In this document: piece by piece, positions 45,660 through 55,765 of the stretch
How the letters are laid out: each line of letters begins with the position of its first letter
Numbering within the stretch: the first letter of the stretch is position 1
DNA from: Chloranthus sessilifolius
Lineage: Eukaryota > Streptophyta > Magnoliopsida > Chloranthales > Chloranthaceae
Reading direction: 5' to 3'
Assembly: GCA_021018995.1 (NCBI GenBank)
Contig: CM037596.1
Coordinates: 70,764,867-70,828,866 of the forward strand
Length of the DNA stretch: 64,000 bases
Program-made: the position numbers and the translations under genes
Notes under the pieces: generated by a model
The model's input: only the letters and a program-made list of their open reading frames with translations
Told to the model about the DNA's origin: nothing
Databases searched by the model: none

Positions 45660-48600
45660 ATGGTACGTTCGACAGATCTAGCGTGGCAATATGGTACAGC
45701 AATAGATGGTAATAGACTCCAGATTCAATGTAATCTTTGTGGAAAAAAACTACTGGGAGGAGGTATCACACGATTAAAGGAGCATCTGGCTCATGTTAAG
45801 GGAGAGACAAGAGGGTGTCCTAGTGTACCCAGGGAGGTCAAAGAAAATATCAGAGCTAGTTTACAAGCGGCAAAGGGAAAGAAAAAAGCTGAGGCCGATC
45901 GTGATAGAGAAATGTATGAGAGAATCAGGAGGCCAGATCCACAGTTTACATCAGGTGCACCTGAGGATTATGAGGATGAGGATGAGCAGATGGCAAGAGC
46001 TATGAGAGAGAGTGCTAGGGAAGCACATCAGCGGCGAGATCAGGAAGAAGCCGATTATCGGTTTCGGTCCAGGTTGAGGGGCCCATCCATGCCTGCTACC
46101 GGTGGTGGATCTAGTCATAGGCCACCTGTTGTTGATGTTGATGAGGATGTTGAGGAGCCTGCCGGGTTGCGTAGGGCAGCATCAGTGAGGGACACTAGAC
46201 CGTCTACTAGAGGCCGCACTACAGCCCCCATGGATCCATTCATGTATGGCACTGAAAGCTCCAAACAAACCAAATTGAGTGCGATGTCACTTGCAAAAAT
46301 GGGGAAGAAGCTTGGAAAATCCATTGCCAAGTTTTTTATATACAACCACATTCCGAGCCAAGTAGCAGACTCGCCGTACTTCAAAAGCATGATAGATACA
46401 AGTGCAGAAGTTGGTCCAGGAGTTAAAAAGCCTTCTCCATATGACATATCTGGGCCCTTACTAACAGATGAGTACGATGAGATAACTGCCTACGTACAGA
46501 GCTTTGAGGATGTATGGGATGAGAGAGGTTGCACAATTATGTGTGATGGATGGACTGGTCCCACAAAGAAGAGCTTGATAAACTTTTTGGTTTACAGCGA
46601 TGCCGGGACAGTATTTTTAAAATCAGTTGATGCTTCTAGGCACGTAAAGACTGCTGACTACCTCTTTAAACTAATGGATATGGTAGTTAATGAGGTTGGA
46701 GAGCAGCGGGTTGTGCAGGTGGTAACAGACAAAGCCGCTGGATTAAAACTAATGGCGAAGAGACGTCACCCTGGTGCATCGCATGGACCTCATTCTTGAG
46801 GATTTAGGAAAAGAAGCAAGGCACAGCAACTATTCAAAAGGGAAGAACGATTACTTCCTACACTGCATGACAAATTTGGTAAATTTAATGAGAGCCTTCA
46901 CGAATAATGAGTTGCTCCGACCTGCGATTACACGTTTTGCAACACAGTTCTTAGCCCTACAGAGTTTGGCTAGATATAGGCGTGAGCTGAAAAGCATGGT
47001 GTCGTCGGAAGAATGGAATCAATATGAAGTAGGACTCCCACGAGCAAAGAGACTAGCTTGCACTGAAGTTGCTGACCTGATCTACAGCACGCAGTTTTGG
47101 GCAGATGTAGACCACCTGATCGCCGTCACTACCCCGTTGGTGCAAGTGTTGAGATTGGTTGATGGTGATGACAAACCAACGATGGGAATGCGTTTATGAG
47201 TCAATGGATAAGGCAAAATTGGCTATAAAACCAAATGCCCTACAAAATATAAACCGATCGATTATCGACAAGAGGTGGGATGCACAATTTCACCGATTGC
47301 ATGCGTGGTATAACATGTTGCACAATTATGTAGTGATTTTTTTTTATTTATTCATTATTTTCACATACTGATGAAATTGCTCATATTTGATGTGTAGCAC
47401 ATTACTTGAATCCAGACCTTTTCGATGTCTGTGACGCTTGGTGACGACTCGATGAAGTGATATCTTGGTTTGCTCAATGTAATCCAAAGAATGCTCTCTG
47501 AGTTGGCGGACCAAGGCCAAGCGATAAGAGATGTGAGTGATCATAGTATAATACCTTATAAGTAATAAGTCAAATGTCATGTGATATTATCATCTATTTA
47601 TTGATATGTGCCTTACTGTATTTCATCTTTATAGATTGACATGTTTCGCAAGAGACATGGGTCATTTGGGGACCCGTTGGCGCAATCCCAAATTAAACAC
47701 GACAAACCCGCTGATTGGTGGATGCACTATGGAGGTGATGGTCCGATATTGAGGCGGGTGGCAATGAGGGTATTGTCGCAAACGTGTTCCTCGTCCAACT
47801 GCGAGCGGAATTGGAGCACTTTCTCTCTCATTCATACAAAGACAAGGAATAGACTAACTATGGACCGATTGGAAAAGTTAGTCTACTGCCACTACAACAT
47901 GAGATTAAGGGTTAGGAATATAGAGAGAACCAACCGTGGTAAGCAATTACATTAAGTCTCAGATCCTCAATTATATCAAGTCTTACTTACATATTATGCT
48001 AATTCATCTATCATATTCTACCTTGCAGACGGTGATTATTTTGATCCCATCCAGTTGGATTATATATTCGAAGAGGATGACCCTTTGAATGAATGGATTG
48101 AAGAGAGAGAAGAGCCAGTCTTGGATAGTGAGAGCACTGAATGGCTGGACAAAGCTGAAAGAGTAGCGGAGCAGCAGGCTTCCCAACCACCGAGGCGGAA
48201 AAGAAGATTGAATCGTCGTTCAGTGGCTGGATCTGATGACGAAACGCAGCCCGGTAGTGATGATGGGAGTGGTGAGGATGATGGTGGAGGACATGATGGT
48301 GGAGGGGACGTTGGCACTAGTGGTGGAGGGGAGGAAGCTGGTACCTCTGATCCTAATAGAGATATGGCGGCATGGGACGATAACTCGACGCCATTAACAC
48401 AGTTCGACACTCCTTCATTTAGAATGGGAGGGGTTGAAGGAAGAGGAGCGTCGGGATCATATCAAACACCACCACCACCACCACAAGATGATACAGATAT
48501 GGGTTATATGACTTCTAGCTTCGGGGGATTCAGTTTGCAAAATACCGAAGACTCAGCAACTAGTAACCCATACTACCAGCCACACCAAACCTATTCGGTG

Positions 48601-48711
48601 CCATATGACTTCGTTGGTCAGATTTTTGGAGGTCCGTCCTTTACGTATTACACTGATCCTCAGTTTCAAGGGGGCACATATAATCATGGGTATCTATGGG
48701 CAACATTATAG
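45660..48711 (+). pseudogene. hAT transposase (BED finger, DUF659, dimerisation), broken
   Basis: Starts at 45660. A BED zinc finger follows: CNLCGKKLLGGGITRLKEHL, His completed by HVKGETRGC. After an acidic linker comes DUF659 (GPLLTDEYDEITAYVQSFED, ERGCTIMCDGWTGPTKKSLI), open to about 46750. Breaks: a deletion/frameshift near 46752-46775 (AKRRHPGASH then MDLILEDLGK), a frameshift near 47188 (DDKPTMG then VYESMDKAKLAI), a stop in DAW-stop-RLDE near 47440, and another near 47500. Introns are visible: donor GTGAGT 47533 / acceptor 47634, donor GTAAGC 47939 / acceptor 48028. The dimerisation region RVAMRVLSQTCSSSNCERNW is at about 47755-47815. The last exon 48029-48711 is acidic, Gly/Asp- and Pro-rich (DYIFEEDDPLNEWIEEREEP) and ends GYLWATL. 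hAT transposases cut and paste the element in the nucleus. Confidence 0.88.
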
Positions 48712-49322
48712 GCAAAGGCAGAACCTCGCGCACCGATGACGACGATGATGATGAGGGCCAAGAACCACCACGAAATTCAATGTGGCTCTAAAGTAAGTTT
48801 TTCATGTACAATTAAAATTTATTTTTATCAATATAGCTATTATTTTTGAAATATTGTTACAAATGTGATCTTAAGACAAAATAAATTACAAAATAGGCAT
48901 CTTACTGATGGATCAAATTATATCGTCAAATACCGATACGTATCGGACAATACGTATCGGTATCGGGGGTGGACGATACGGTACAATAAATGTACCATAT
49001 CGCGCATTTATATAATAATGGACGATACATTCAATGTATCGTCATATATTCTTTATCTACATAAGAAATAATGCATCAAATAAGTCAAAAATAAAAGCAA
49101 AAATAGTTAAAATAAATAAATATAATTTTTGGGATTTTTTGGGAATTTTTGGGGATTTTTTTGGAATTTTGGGGGAAAAAACCGGGTTTTTCAATGTATC
49201 AAACCGATACATTCAATGTATCGCCGATACATTGAATGTATCGGCCGATACCCGGTACGTATCGTCCGGAAGGACCGGACGATACGTACCGGAAAACCGG
49301 TATTTTGACCCTTGATCGTACC

Positions 49323-49705
49323 AAATCAGGTTTTGGTTGTCATACATGTTATCAAAGCCGATGAAGGGTTTGCAATCAAGTGTGGGGAGAGTAGTGAAAG
49401 CTTTGGAGAGTGGTAGAGGCTCCGGGGTTGTGACGCTATTCCCACTGTGGGATGCTCTATTCCCACCAAACGGGATACTTTAGTCCCACATTGGTTGCAA
49501 ACTTGTCTTCAACCTGGGCTATAAGTGAACCTCTTCCCTTCCAGGCATGAAATGCTTTAAAATCGAGGAGCCTAGTGTTTTATAAATGGACAATATTTTA
49601 CCAGATCAGGTTTGGGCAATCACATAAATGAAGTATTTTAAAATCAGAGATCCTAGTGTGGCCGAACCGGACAATATCATATCGGGTCCGTTTGGATCGT
49701 TACAA
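49323..49705 (-). mobile_element. TRIM-like LTR array, right part
   Basis: After the hAT element the sequence continues with GGTTTTGGTTGTCATACA and a primer-site-like TTATCAAAGCC at about 49351-49361. A second unit follows (49418-49625, ending GGGCAATCACA), then a shorter third one (GATCCTAGTGTGGCCG to ATCGTTACA). This looks like head-to-tail short LTRs with about 110-bp internal parts. Exact ends and strand are uncertain; no coding. Confidence 0.5.
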
Positions 49706-49707
49706 TA

Positions 49708-49856
49708 CACTACAAAAAATAAGGCTATTAGCAGCAGTTTTTTGCAGCCAAAAAGTGCCGCTATTAACAAAAAAACTATTAAGACTATTAGCGGCAATTT
49801 TTTTTGTTAATAGTGGTAGTTTATGGATGCCGCTAATAGTCTTTTTTTTGGTAGTG
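49708..49856. mobile_element. CACTA-type MITE, copy 3 (149 bp), target duplication ATA
   Basis: Starts CACTACAAAAAATAAGGCTA and ends with the inverted form ATAGTCTTTTTTTTGGTAGTG. Flanked by ATA at 49705-49707 and 49857-49859. Confidence 0.9.
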
Positions 49857-49859
49857 ATA

Positions 49860-50394
49860 GTATTTCTGAAAGTTGAAAAAAAAAAGAATTGTCAAGTTCC
49901 CAAAAAGTCGTTCGATCAATGTAGGAGAAACATTTATAGTTGAAAGTACAAAATACCCTCTTACAAATTGTTATATAGCACAGGCGTAATCATCGGGTCC
50001 AATCAGATATTATGTTCAACCAGTTTTCCAACCAACGGATATCGGTCAATCTTGACTGCATATCATCCTATAAAAATGGAAACTGTGGAAGTCAAGATTC
50101 TTGCCCTAAACCGCTGCAAATCGAGTTCAAGACGAAATTATGTTCAACCAATTAGACCTGACTATTACCCTAAACCATGTACTTAATTGAAAAGAAGGGT
50201 TGAGTCAATAATTTTAACTATAAATATTTTTCACAGCCAAATATCTTTTTGGAAGCCCCGGAAAGCATGACAATCTTTTGTTTTATTTTAAAACTTTCTG
50301 AAGTAAAATAATCCGTCTAAAACTTTTTTTTCAGATGCTCATTCTCTTAAAAGCTGAAAATAAAAGTTGGTTCCAAAGTAATTTGCGCACTTAC
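49860..50394. other. Start of WAK intron 1, unique sequence
   Basis: No repeat or gene recognised. It ends at the exon 1 donor GTAAGT (50394-50389). Confidence 0.5.
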
Positions 50395-51300
50395 CGTGGC
50401 ATCCATCTTTAAGGTAAGGGTTCCCCTCATGTCCTTCTCGACAATTACAGAGATAACCGTCGCCATCGGTCGAGTTAACGCACACAGCATTCTGGCCACA
50501 TACAATTGGGGCTTCTCGGCCTTCGCCGCGGCCGCATGTGGCGTTCCTTATGGCCCAATGAAGCACTACAGGAACAGAAACTGAGCTTCTTCTACGACAG
50601 AAATCTGAGACAACTGGGACCTGATCAGCTGACTGGTTATTTTTAATTAGAAACGCATATCTGTAGGGAACAAAGCCATACTTTCCATCTTGAGATCTTA
50701 CGCCGGGCAATTCTAAGAAGCGCACATCAAACTTCTTGAGATCCCCTGGGATGGAGTTGTGGCAGCAGCCAACAAGAGCACAATAGTCCTTAGGGATTTC
50801 GTCTGTTACATTGCAATTTGTCATGCAGGCTGTTGTAAGGAACTCTTTACCGTTTTTTTTCTCTTGTGCGTAGGCAAGGATGTTGCATCCAACGGCCACA
50901 AATCTGTTATTGTTGGCCGAGATGGTGTATGGGGTCCCCTCCAAATCCAACATTTTCAAATTATCATAGGAGTTAGAAGATCTGCGTGGCTCGTTGGGAA
51001 CACATTTCCAAACTACGAAACCATTGATTTCGGCATTTCCTGCTGAAGCTAACTCCAGAACCTCAACGTAACCCGATTTTGTGTATAACATGGCTTTGGG
51101 AGCTGATATGGTTGTTTCGTTACAGAATATGTGGAACCCCTGGTCTAGGGAACAACTTGGGTCTCCCATCCCAAAAGGGTAAGGAACACTAACGCTGCCG
51201 CATTTTTCTTTGCACCCTGGTTTTGTAACGGATGCTAGGGATACTGATGGCACTGCTACTACTACTAGCAACAGCAGCCATGGCAAGTGATGCTGCCCCA

Positions 51301-51301
<1 letters not shown>
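50395..51301 (-). CDS. WAKL: WAK-like receptor kinase, exon 1 (signal peptide, GUB_WAK, EGF)
   Basis: Encodes residues 1-302 from the ATG at 51301. Signal peptide LPWLLLLVVVAVPSVSLA, cut about residue 23. The galacturonan-binding GUB_WAK domain follows: GCKEKCGSVSVPYPFGMGDP, ending in the cysteine-rich NCNVTDEIPKDYCALVGCCH. An EGF-like repeat (CGQNAVCVNSTDGDGYLCNC then GHEGNPYLKDGCH) finishes the exon. The frame runs on into the intron for about 17 residues (to 50339), but the donor CACG/GTAAGT at 50395/50394 and the perfect phase-1 fit with 24030 show where the exon ends. Joined length is about 725 residues, normal for WAK proteins, with no stop. The extracellular part binds cell-wall pectin. 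Confidence 0.95.

Positions 51302-51302
<1 letters not shown>

Positions 51303-51335
<33 letters not shown>
51303..51335. repeat. (CT)n microsatellite abutting the WAK start codon
   Basis: About 16 CT units, read as (GA)n on the gene strand, end 1-2 bp before the ATG, within the 5' leader. GA-rich leaders are common in plants; length variation here could affect expression. Confidence 0.85.
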
Positions 51336-51339
<4 letters not shown>

Positions 51340-51923
51340 GGAATTTCTCTTATAACTTTATTTTATGTTAAAAAATAGGAGAAGGTTGTATGTTTGATGA
51401 TTGATGATGATGATGACGTTAGAGGTCTCGCATGAAGCAAGCAAGTCAAAGTCCTAAAGACTCCAACTTCCAACTCAACACAGCCGTCAGACTTGACCAG
51501 CTGCTATTTTAATCACTCTAATAATAATTGGCTATTAGAACTAGCGCCGTTAAAGAGTCGGGTTCCCGAACCTGTTTGTTTTTATCACGACGGGCACATA
51601 AACTTGACCCGAGCCTTCGGTTTGGGAATGAGACATCAAACTAAACCTACAGTTTGGATAGGGATCAAGAAAGAAATCAACTCGCGTTTTTCGGTTGGGC
51701 ATCGACTCGGGTCTGCTAAAAATCCCATAAGACATCGGATCAGAACTTATAGGTAAGGCATATGCCATTTTCAAATTGGGAAGCCAAAATTTTGGCCTGA
51801 CCCCGACCGTTTACGGCCATATTGAGAATTAGGACGTACAGAGAGATATTTTCCATAGGGTACAGTTATTTGCAATGAGAGATCCTTGCTTGGGCACTTT
51901 TTAAAAAGAGGACTTATGTTGAT

Positions 51924-52121
51924 AAAGTTTCTCACCATTATACTGAAAATGAAAGTTTCTCATAATCGAGATTGCACGGATTTCTGTGGTGTAAAAATTT
52001 GAAAAAGCAAGGTATCAAGGTCATTTCACTAATCACTAAACAATACATTTCACGGATTTGAAATATAGTGTGTCCTGATTTTGAGAAACTTTTAGTTTCA
52101 GTATAATAGTGAGAAACTTTT
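51924..52121. mobile_element. Small foldback MITE (about 200 bp)
   Basis: The left end AAAGTTTCTCACCATTATAC is repeated inverted at the right end (AAAGTTTCTCACTATTATAC). The inverted match extends about 40 bp through ACTGAAAMTRAAAGTTTCTCA. No clear target duplication. Confidence 0.65.
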
Positions 52122-52678
52122 TTTTTTCCAATCATGTTTCTATAAATTTCCCTTCTTGCTTTTACTCAAACATGACACTCTAACATCTGACCCTCTGATA
52201 ATAAGCCCCGTGATTGTAAGATCTATTGTGTGAAAGATTGAGGCTAAAACCAATCTCTATCATCTGATTCATAGCAGTCAACGGTTTAGCATGTGAAAAT
52301 CGAGTTGCAAAGAAAGAAGAGTGGCTTCTAAACAATTGTATCCTTTCCTTTGGATAACCCATTTGAAATCCTAGTCATCTCAAAGTCGTAGCTCATATGC
52401 CAAAAACATCATGGTCATTCGACCTGATCTATGCACTCTGCCACGAACGGTTGTGTTCGATCTTTTAACAGTCTTGTAGTAAAGCATTGAATGGATCTAA
52501 TCTGTGTTACAAAAAAGGAACCGTGACCTGAACCGGCAGAGCCCGAGGTTCCTGTTCGGGTGGTTCAGCCGTGGTTCAACTGCTCAACGATGCGGGAACC
52601 GGGAATAGGAGCACTAGTAGTGCTGGTTCACGTACGATTTGGGTGATTCAACCGCTGTTCATGTAGTGGGACCTGGTG

Positions 52679-52713
<35 letters not shown>

Positions 52714-52927
52714 GAATTGGGGCTGTTTGCAGTTCATAGAGGAAGGCGTGCTTTTGCTACAAGTGCAATTAACGTATCAGCTTTTAATGGAATTGCAACA
52801 TTTAGATGTGAAAGATTTAGAGATAACATGACTTGTTGGGTTCATGTTTTGAAATGGTGAGTACCTGAGAAGCTAGCTTTTTAAGTGTTTATGAGGTGAG
52901 GTTTTTAGGTATGGGCAGGACTTTAAA

Positions 52928-52928
<1 letters not shown>

Positions 52929-52973
<45 letters not shown>
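52929..52973. repeat. (TA)n microsatellite
   Basis: About 22 uninterrupted TA units. Confidence 0.95.
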
Positions 52974-52976
<3 letters not shown>

Positions 52977-53710
52977 GCAAAAACCTTTTTAGATGGTCTT
53001 TGCACGTATAATCACGTTGATGACTTTCACATGCGAAGAAGACAATCAATAAATCAAATAATAAATAAAATACGATATATAAAAAGAGATTACACCACAA
53101 ACAAGAAGAAAATTTACGTGATTCGGCCTAAGCCTACGTCTACAGGCAGTCGAACAAAGTGTTTCCACCATCAAGATGAAGATGCACAAAAGCTACAAAC
53201 AATGAAAATCGTATTCTCCAATCTTACCCAACACAAAGGAACCACAAAGATCTGAACTCAAAATACAAAATCCCAAAGTTCAACTTAAGAAACCAAGGTT
53301 CTCCCAAACAAATACTCAAGTGTACCCTCACCAAAACCCAATAAAATAGCTAGCCACACAACCAAAACAAATCCCAAGTTATCTCCGTAAGAGAGACCCA
53401 AAAAACCCTAGATGGGTTTTCCAAAGGATTTACAAAACCAATACCATTATTGCTTTCTCCAAAACCCTCATGCTTAAATCTAAGATTCAAACTCTCTCTT
53501 ATCAAAAATAAAACCCAAAAATCCCTCCATTATTCCCTATCTTTCAGATCCTATATAATAGAATCTTATATTAGATAATAATACAAGTTTCCAAAATAAG
53601 TGACTTTCCTCAAACAAAAGCAAACTAATATGGGATCTTTTGATAATCCACCAAACCAAGTTCCAATAAATAACTTTAGTTGCAACCGAAAATCGAGCCA
53701 AACCCTAACA

Positions 53711-53741
<31 letters not shown>

Positions 53742-53893
53742 CACTACAAAAAATAAGATTATTAGCGACAGTTTTTTAAACAAAAAATTGCTGCTATTAA
53801 TCCCTCACTCCCAAAAACTGTCGCTGTTAGTCCTGCCGCTATAAAAAAATGTTTCAATAGCAGGTGCTGCAGAAACCCCTTATTTTTATAGTG
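53742..53893. mobile_element. CACTA-type MITE, copy 4 (152 bp)
   Basis: Starts CACTACAAAAAATAAGATTA; the right end is the decayed inverted form CACTATAAAAATAAGG. Subterminal CTGTCGCT and TGCCGCTAT words match the other copies. Flanking triplets ATA and CTA match 2 of 3. The oldest-looking of the four. Confidence 0.8.
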
Positions 53894-54668
53894 CTATATA
53901 AATCAGTAATCAATCCATCAAAATAGAGTCAATCGATCAAAATTGATTACTATTTAGTATTATGGAAAATATAAAATATAACTTCATCTGCCTCTCTCTT
54001 GGTGTATAAGGACGAATGTGAATATCTTTGTGCTTTTGGGTGGAAAGAGATAAGACTTTTCTCGCCTACTAAATAATATAATTATCAAGCTGGTAACAGC
54101 AGGCCTTTAGCCACCAAATCATGTCAGAAACTTTCACAGAATTTTGGGCCCCTGTCATTTGCCGCTGCCAGATTTTGCCATTGACGCTCCATGCCTGTGT
54201 TGCACTTTAAATCTCAAGCTCTAAAAGTTCATAAAGAGAGTGACCATTTATCATAATAAAATGTATAAACTGATAAATAAATGAAGGATTTAAGAGCCTT
54301 CTTCCCATCATATCTGTCAAAAGTTGACTTCCACAAATGCCAAGCGCAACAAAAATTATGAAAGTCAGCTTTTATCAGCAATCGATTGCTGAAAGGCCCT
54401 TCATAAGCTTGGTAATCTTATGATGTGGGTGAGGAAAGTCAATTCAAAAAAACAAATCAACCCTTTTTTTCTCCTAGAGAACTCATACCCATAAGTTTAA
54501 ATATTAGCCATTTCTGGTACATATCGGCCAGTTTCTATCGGGTTACGGCTCATCGGATACAATATACACCACCGATTCAATATAATGTGAAATATCAGGG
54601 CAAACAAGTCAAATATCAGCACATATCGGGTCGTATTGTCCCACATTGATCTGGTCATATCAACTAAC
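53894..54668. other. Non-coding stretch
   Basis: No gene or repeat recognised. Short open frames have no domain. Confidence 0.4.
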
Positions 54669-54860
54669 CACTACTTGAAAAAGCCAAAAAAATCACTGCC
54701 TTAAACAGTGATTGTTTTAAAAAATCATTGTCTTTGACAGTGATTTTTTTCAAAATATCACTACCTTAACTAGTTGTAAAAAAAAGTGGTTTTTTTTACT
54801 ACTGTACATGACAGTGGTTTATGAACTTCAACAACGACTATTCTCAACAGTCATAGAAAA
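54669..54860. mobile_element. Terminus of a CACTA-like transposon
   Basis: CACTACTTGAAAAAGCC is a typical CACTA end. It is followed by subterminal repeats AATCACTGCCTTAAACAGTG, CATTGTCTTTGACAGTGA, TCACTACCTTAACTAG and ACAGTGGTTT in both directions. The opposite end was not found before 56004; it may lie beyond the LTR inserted there. The neighbouring gene fragments may be its cargo. Confidence 0.6.
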
Positions 54861-55276
54861 CTTTGGGCAATTATTTTTTTATGCAACTTTTTTTTTTAAA
54901 TACTATTTTTTTTAAAAAAATTTATGCCGACGATTTTTTATGCAATTTTTTAAAAATAATATTTCTTTTATGCTCTTTTTAATGCAATTTTTTTAACATA
55001 TTCAATTACTACTTGGCAATATAGGGATGTTACGCACACAGCAATATTTTACTGACGCATACCACCTTGATAAATTTTCTTATAACACACCAATTTTTAC
55101 TAACCACACATCAATAAATAAAAATAGTTTTATGTATAAATGATTGCTTTTTTGTTAGACGATCTCATAGAGTAGTGGGTCCTTTGTCCTAAACCTTCTC
55201 TACGGTTGTTTTTCAGTTTTGTAACCACATGATTTTTTTTACCCTTCCATTGAACATTGCATACAAAGAACTCAAA
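54861..55276. other. AT-rich non-coding stretch of the CACTA-like element
   Basis: T-rich, no gene. Contains a run of AATCAAATCAAATC at about 55273-55290 at the broken end of the chaperonin exon. Confidence 0.4.
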
Positions 55277-55540
55277 TCAAATCAAATCAAATTTATTCCA
55301 TGAACCAATCCCCTCTTCTGTGGCTATAAAAGTAGCATTCTTTGCATCCTCAATCCGAAGCTTGCGATCCTCGAGCTCCGTCTCCGTTGCGGCCCCAACC
55401 TTTATAGCAGCAACTCCACAAAAAAGCTTAGCGATTCTCTCAGCTAGCGTCTCGAAATCGTAGACAGAGTCGATCTCAGTCAGCTCTTTCTTTATCTGTG
55501 CAATTCTGGCTTGCATCTCGTCTTTAGTTGCTGCACGTGA
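55277..55540 (-). pseudogene. CPN60A: Exon fragment of chloroplast chaperonin 60 alpha
   Basis: The minus frame reads [55 protein letters not shown] and [20 protein letters not shown]. This matches the intermediate/apical region of plastid Cpn60 alpha (GroEL family); the normal form has [20 protein letters not shown] and then EEGIVPGGG. Here SG is FC, and the frame is lost at EEGIG where the ATP-domain glycines should follow. An acceptor-like GTGCAG precedes the exon at about 55539-55544. Neither earlier nor later Cpn60 exons are present, so it is a captured or relic exon, not a gene. The parent protein folds RuBisCO in the stroma. Confidence 0.85.
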
Positions 55541-55699
55541 AACACACGTTGAAAAGAATCTTTGATTGTAAATAAGGGTACCCTAATTATTATTGCAAAA
55601 AATAAAATAATTCGATAACAATTTTTGTATTCTCTTTATGGGTGTATTCACCATAGAATAATGATACTAGAGATTTTTGTCAATCTAAAGAGTATGTAC

Positions 55700-55765
55700 C
55701 TTCCCAAACGGTGATACTAGCTGATGAAGGGCTGTGATTCTGTCACCTAATTTCTCCTTCCTAAC
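55700..55765 (-). pseudogene. Single 66-bp bHLH exon fragment
   Basis: An AG acceptor (55767-55766) and a GT donor (55699-55698) bracket exactly 22 codons. They begin [16 protein letters not shown] and end SPFGK: the helix 1 and loop of the plant bHLH DNA-binding domain of the group with [20 protein letters not shown]. The exon is phase 0 at both ends, as in the normal genes. The upstream basic region and helix 2 are missing, so it cannot work alone. It lies 160 bp upstream, on the same strand, of the Cpn60 fragment, which belongs to an unrelated gene. Confidence 0.75.

Larger units (their letters stand above)
43402..49314 (+). mobile_element. hAT DNA transposon (5913 bp), target duplication ATCGTACC
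   Basis: The terminal inverted repeats CATGGGTCAAAATA and CAAGGGTCAAAATA sit between identical 8-bp flanks ATCGTACC (43394-43401, 49315-49322). An 8-bp duplication is diagnostic for hAT. Subterminal regions of about 300 bp (43410-43700 and 48920-49300) are packed with GATACGTATCGG, ATCGTCCGATAC and related words in both directions, probable transposase binding sites. The transposase gene is on + but broken, so this copy is not autonomous. It sits in the WAK intron, antisense to it. Confidence 0.93.
24031..50394 (-). other. WAK intron 1, 26,364 bp, filled with nested transposons
   Basis: Donor GTAAGT at 50394-50389 and acceptor TTGTTAG ending at 24031. Phase 1 on both sides and the joined protein is continuous across an EGF-type boundary, so the two parts are one gene. 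Inside lie a SINE, a TRIM-like element, three copia elements (A, B in A, C in A), a solo LTR in B, a long-TIR foldback, a TRIM-like array with a hAT element in it, and three MITEs. The copia and hAT genes run on +, antisense to the host. Confidence 0.88.
51336..53741. other. Upstream region of the WAK gene, no gene seen
   Basis: The promoter must lie here on the minus strand; AACATAAAATAAAG near 51355-51370 is a weak TATA-like candidate. Other contents are a foldback at 51924-52121, a fragment resembling the foldback family of 20458 (52190-52300), a CT/TA microsatellite (52680-52713) and a TA microsatellite (52929-52973). At 53115-53150 GATTCGGCCTAAGCCTACGT resembles sequence seen in copia-type LTRs, not resolved further. 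Confidence 0.45.

Noticed and set aside
48060-48410. Minus-strand 116-aa Ser/Pro-rich frame
   Set aside because: Shadow of the acidic Gly/Asp-rich last exon of the hAT transposase.
50759-51046. Plus-strand 95-aa frame over WAK exon 1
   Set aside because: Antisense shadow of the GUB_WAK coding sequence, no own features.
22434-51301. Two separate WAK genes or fragments (kinase half at 22-24 kb, extracellular half at 50-51 kb)
   Set aside because: The halves do not overlap in domains, both splice sites are good, phases match and the junction codon gives the standard DIDEC motif. One gene with a long intron explains all of it.
54425-54649. 74-aa plus-strand frame
   Set aside because: No domain, no context, unrelated to neighbouring elements; considered chance.
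55277-55765. A real gene joining the bHLH and CPN60 exons
   Set aside because: The two pieces come from unrelated families, lack all other exons, and the CPN60 part loses its frame; captured fragments are more likely.
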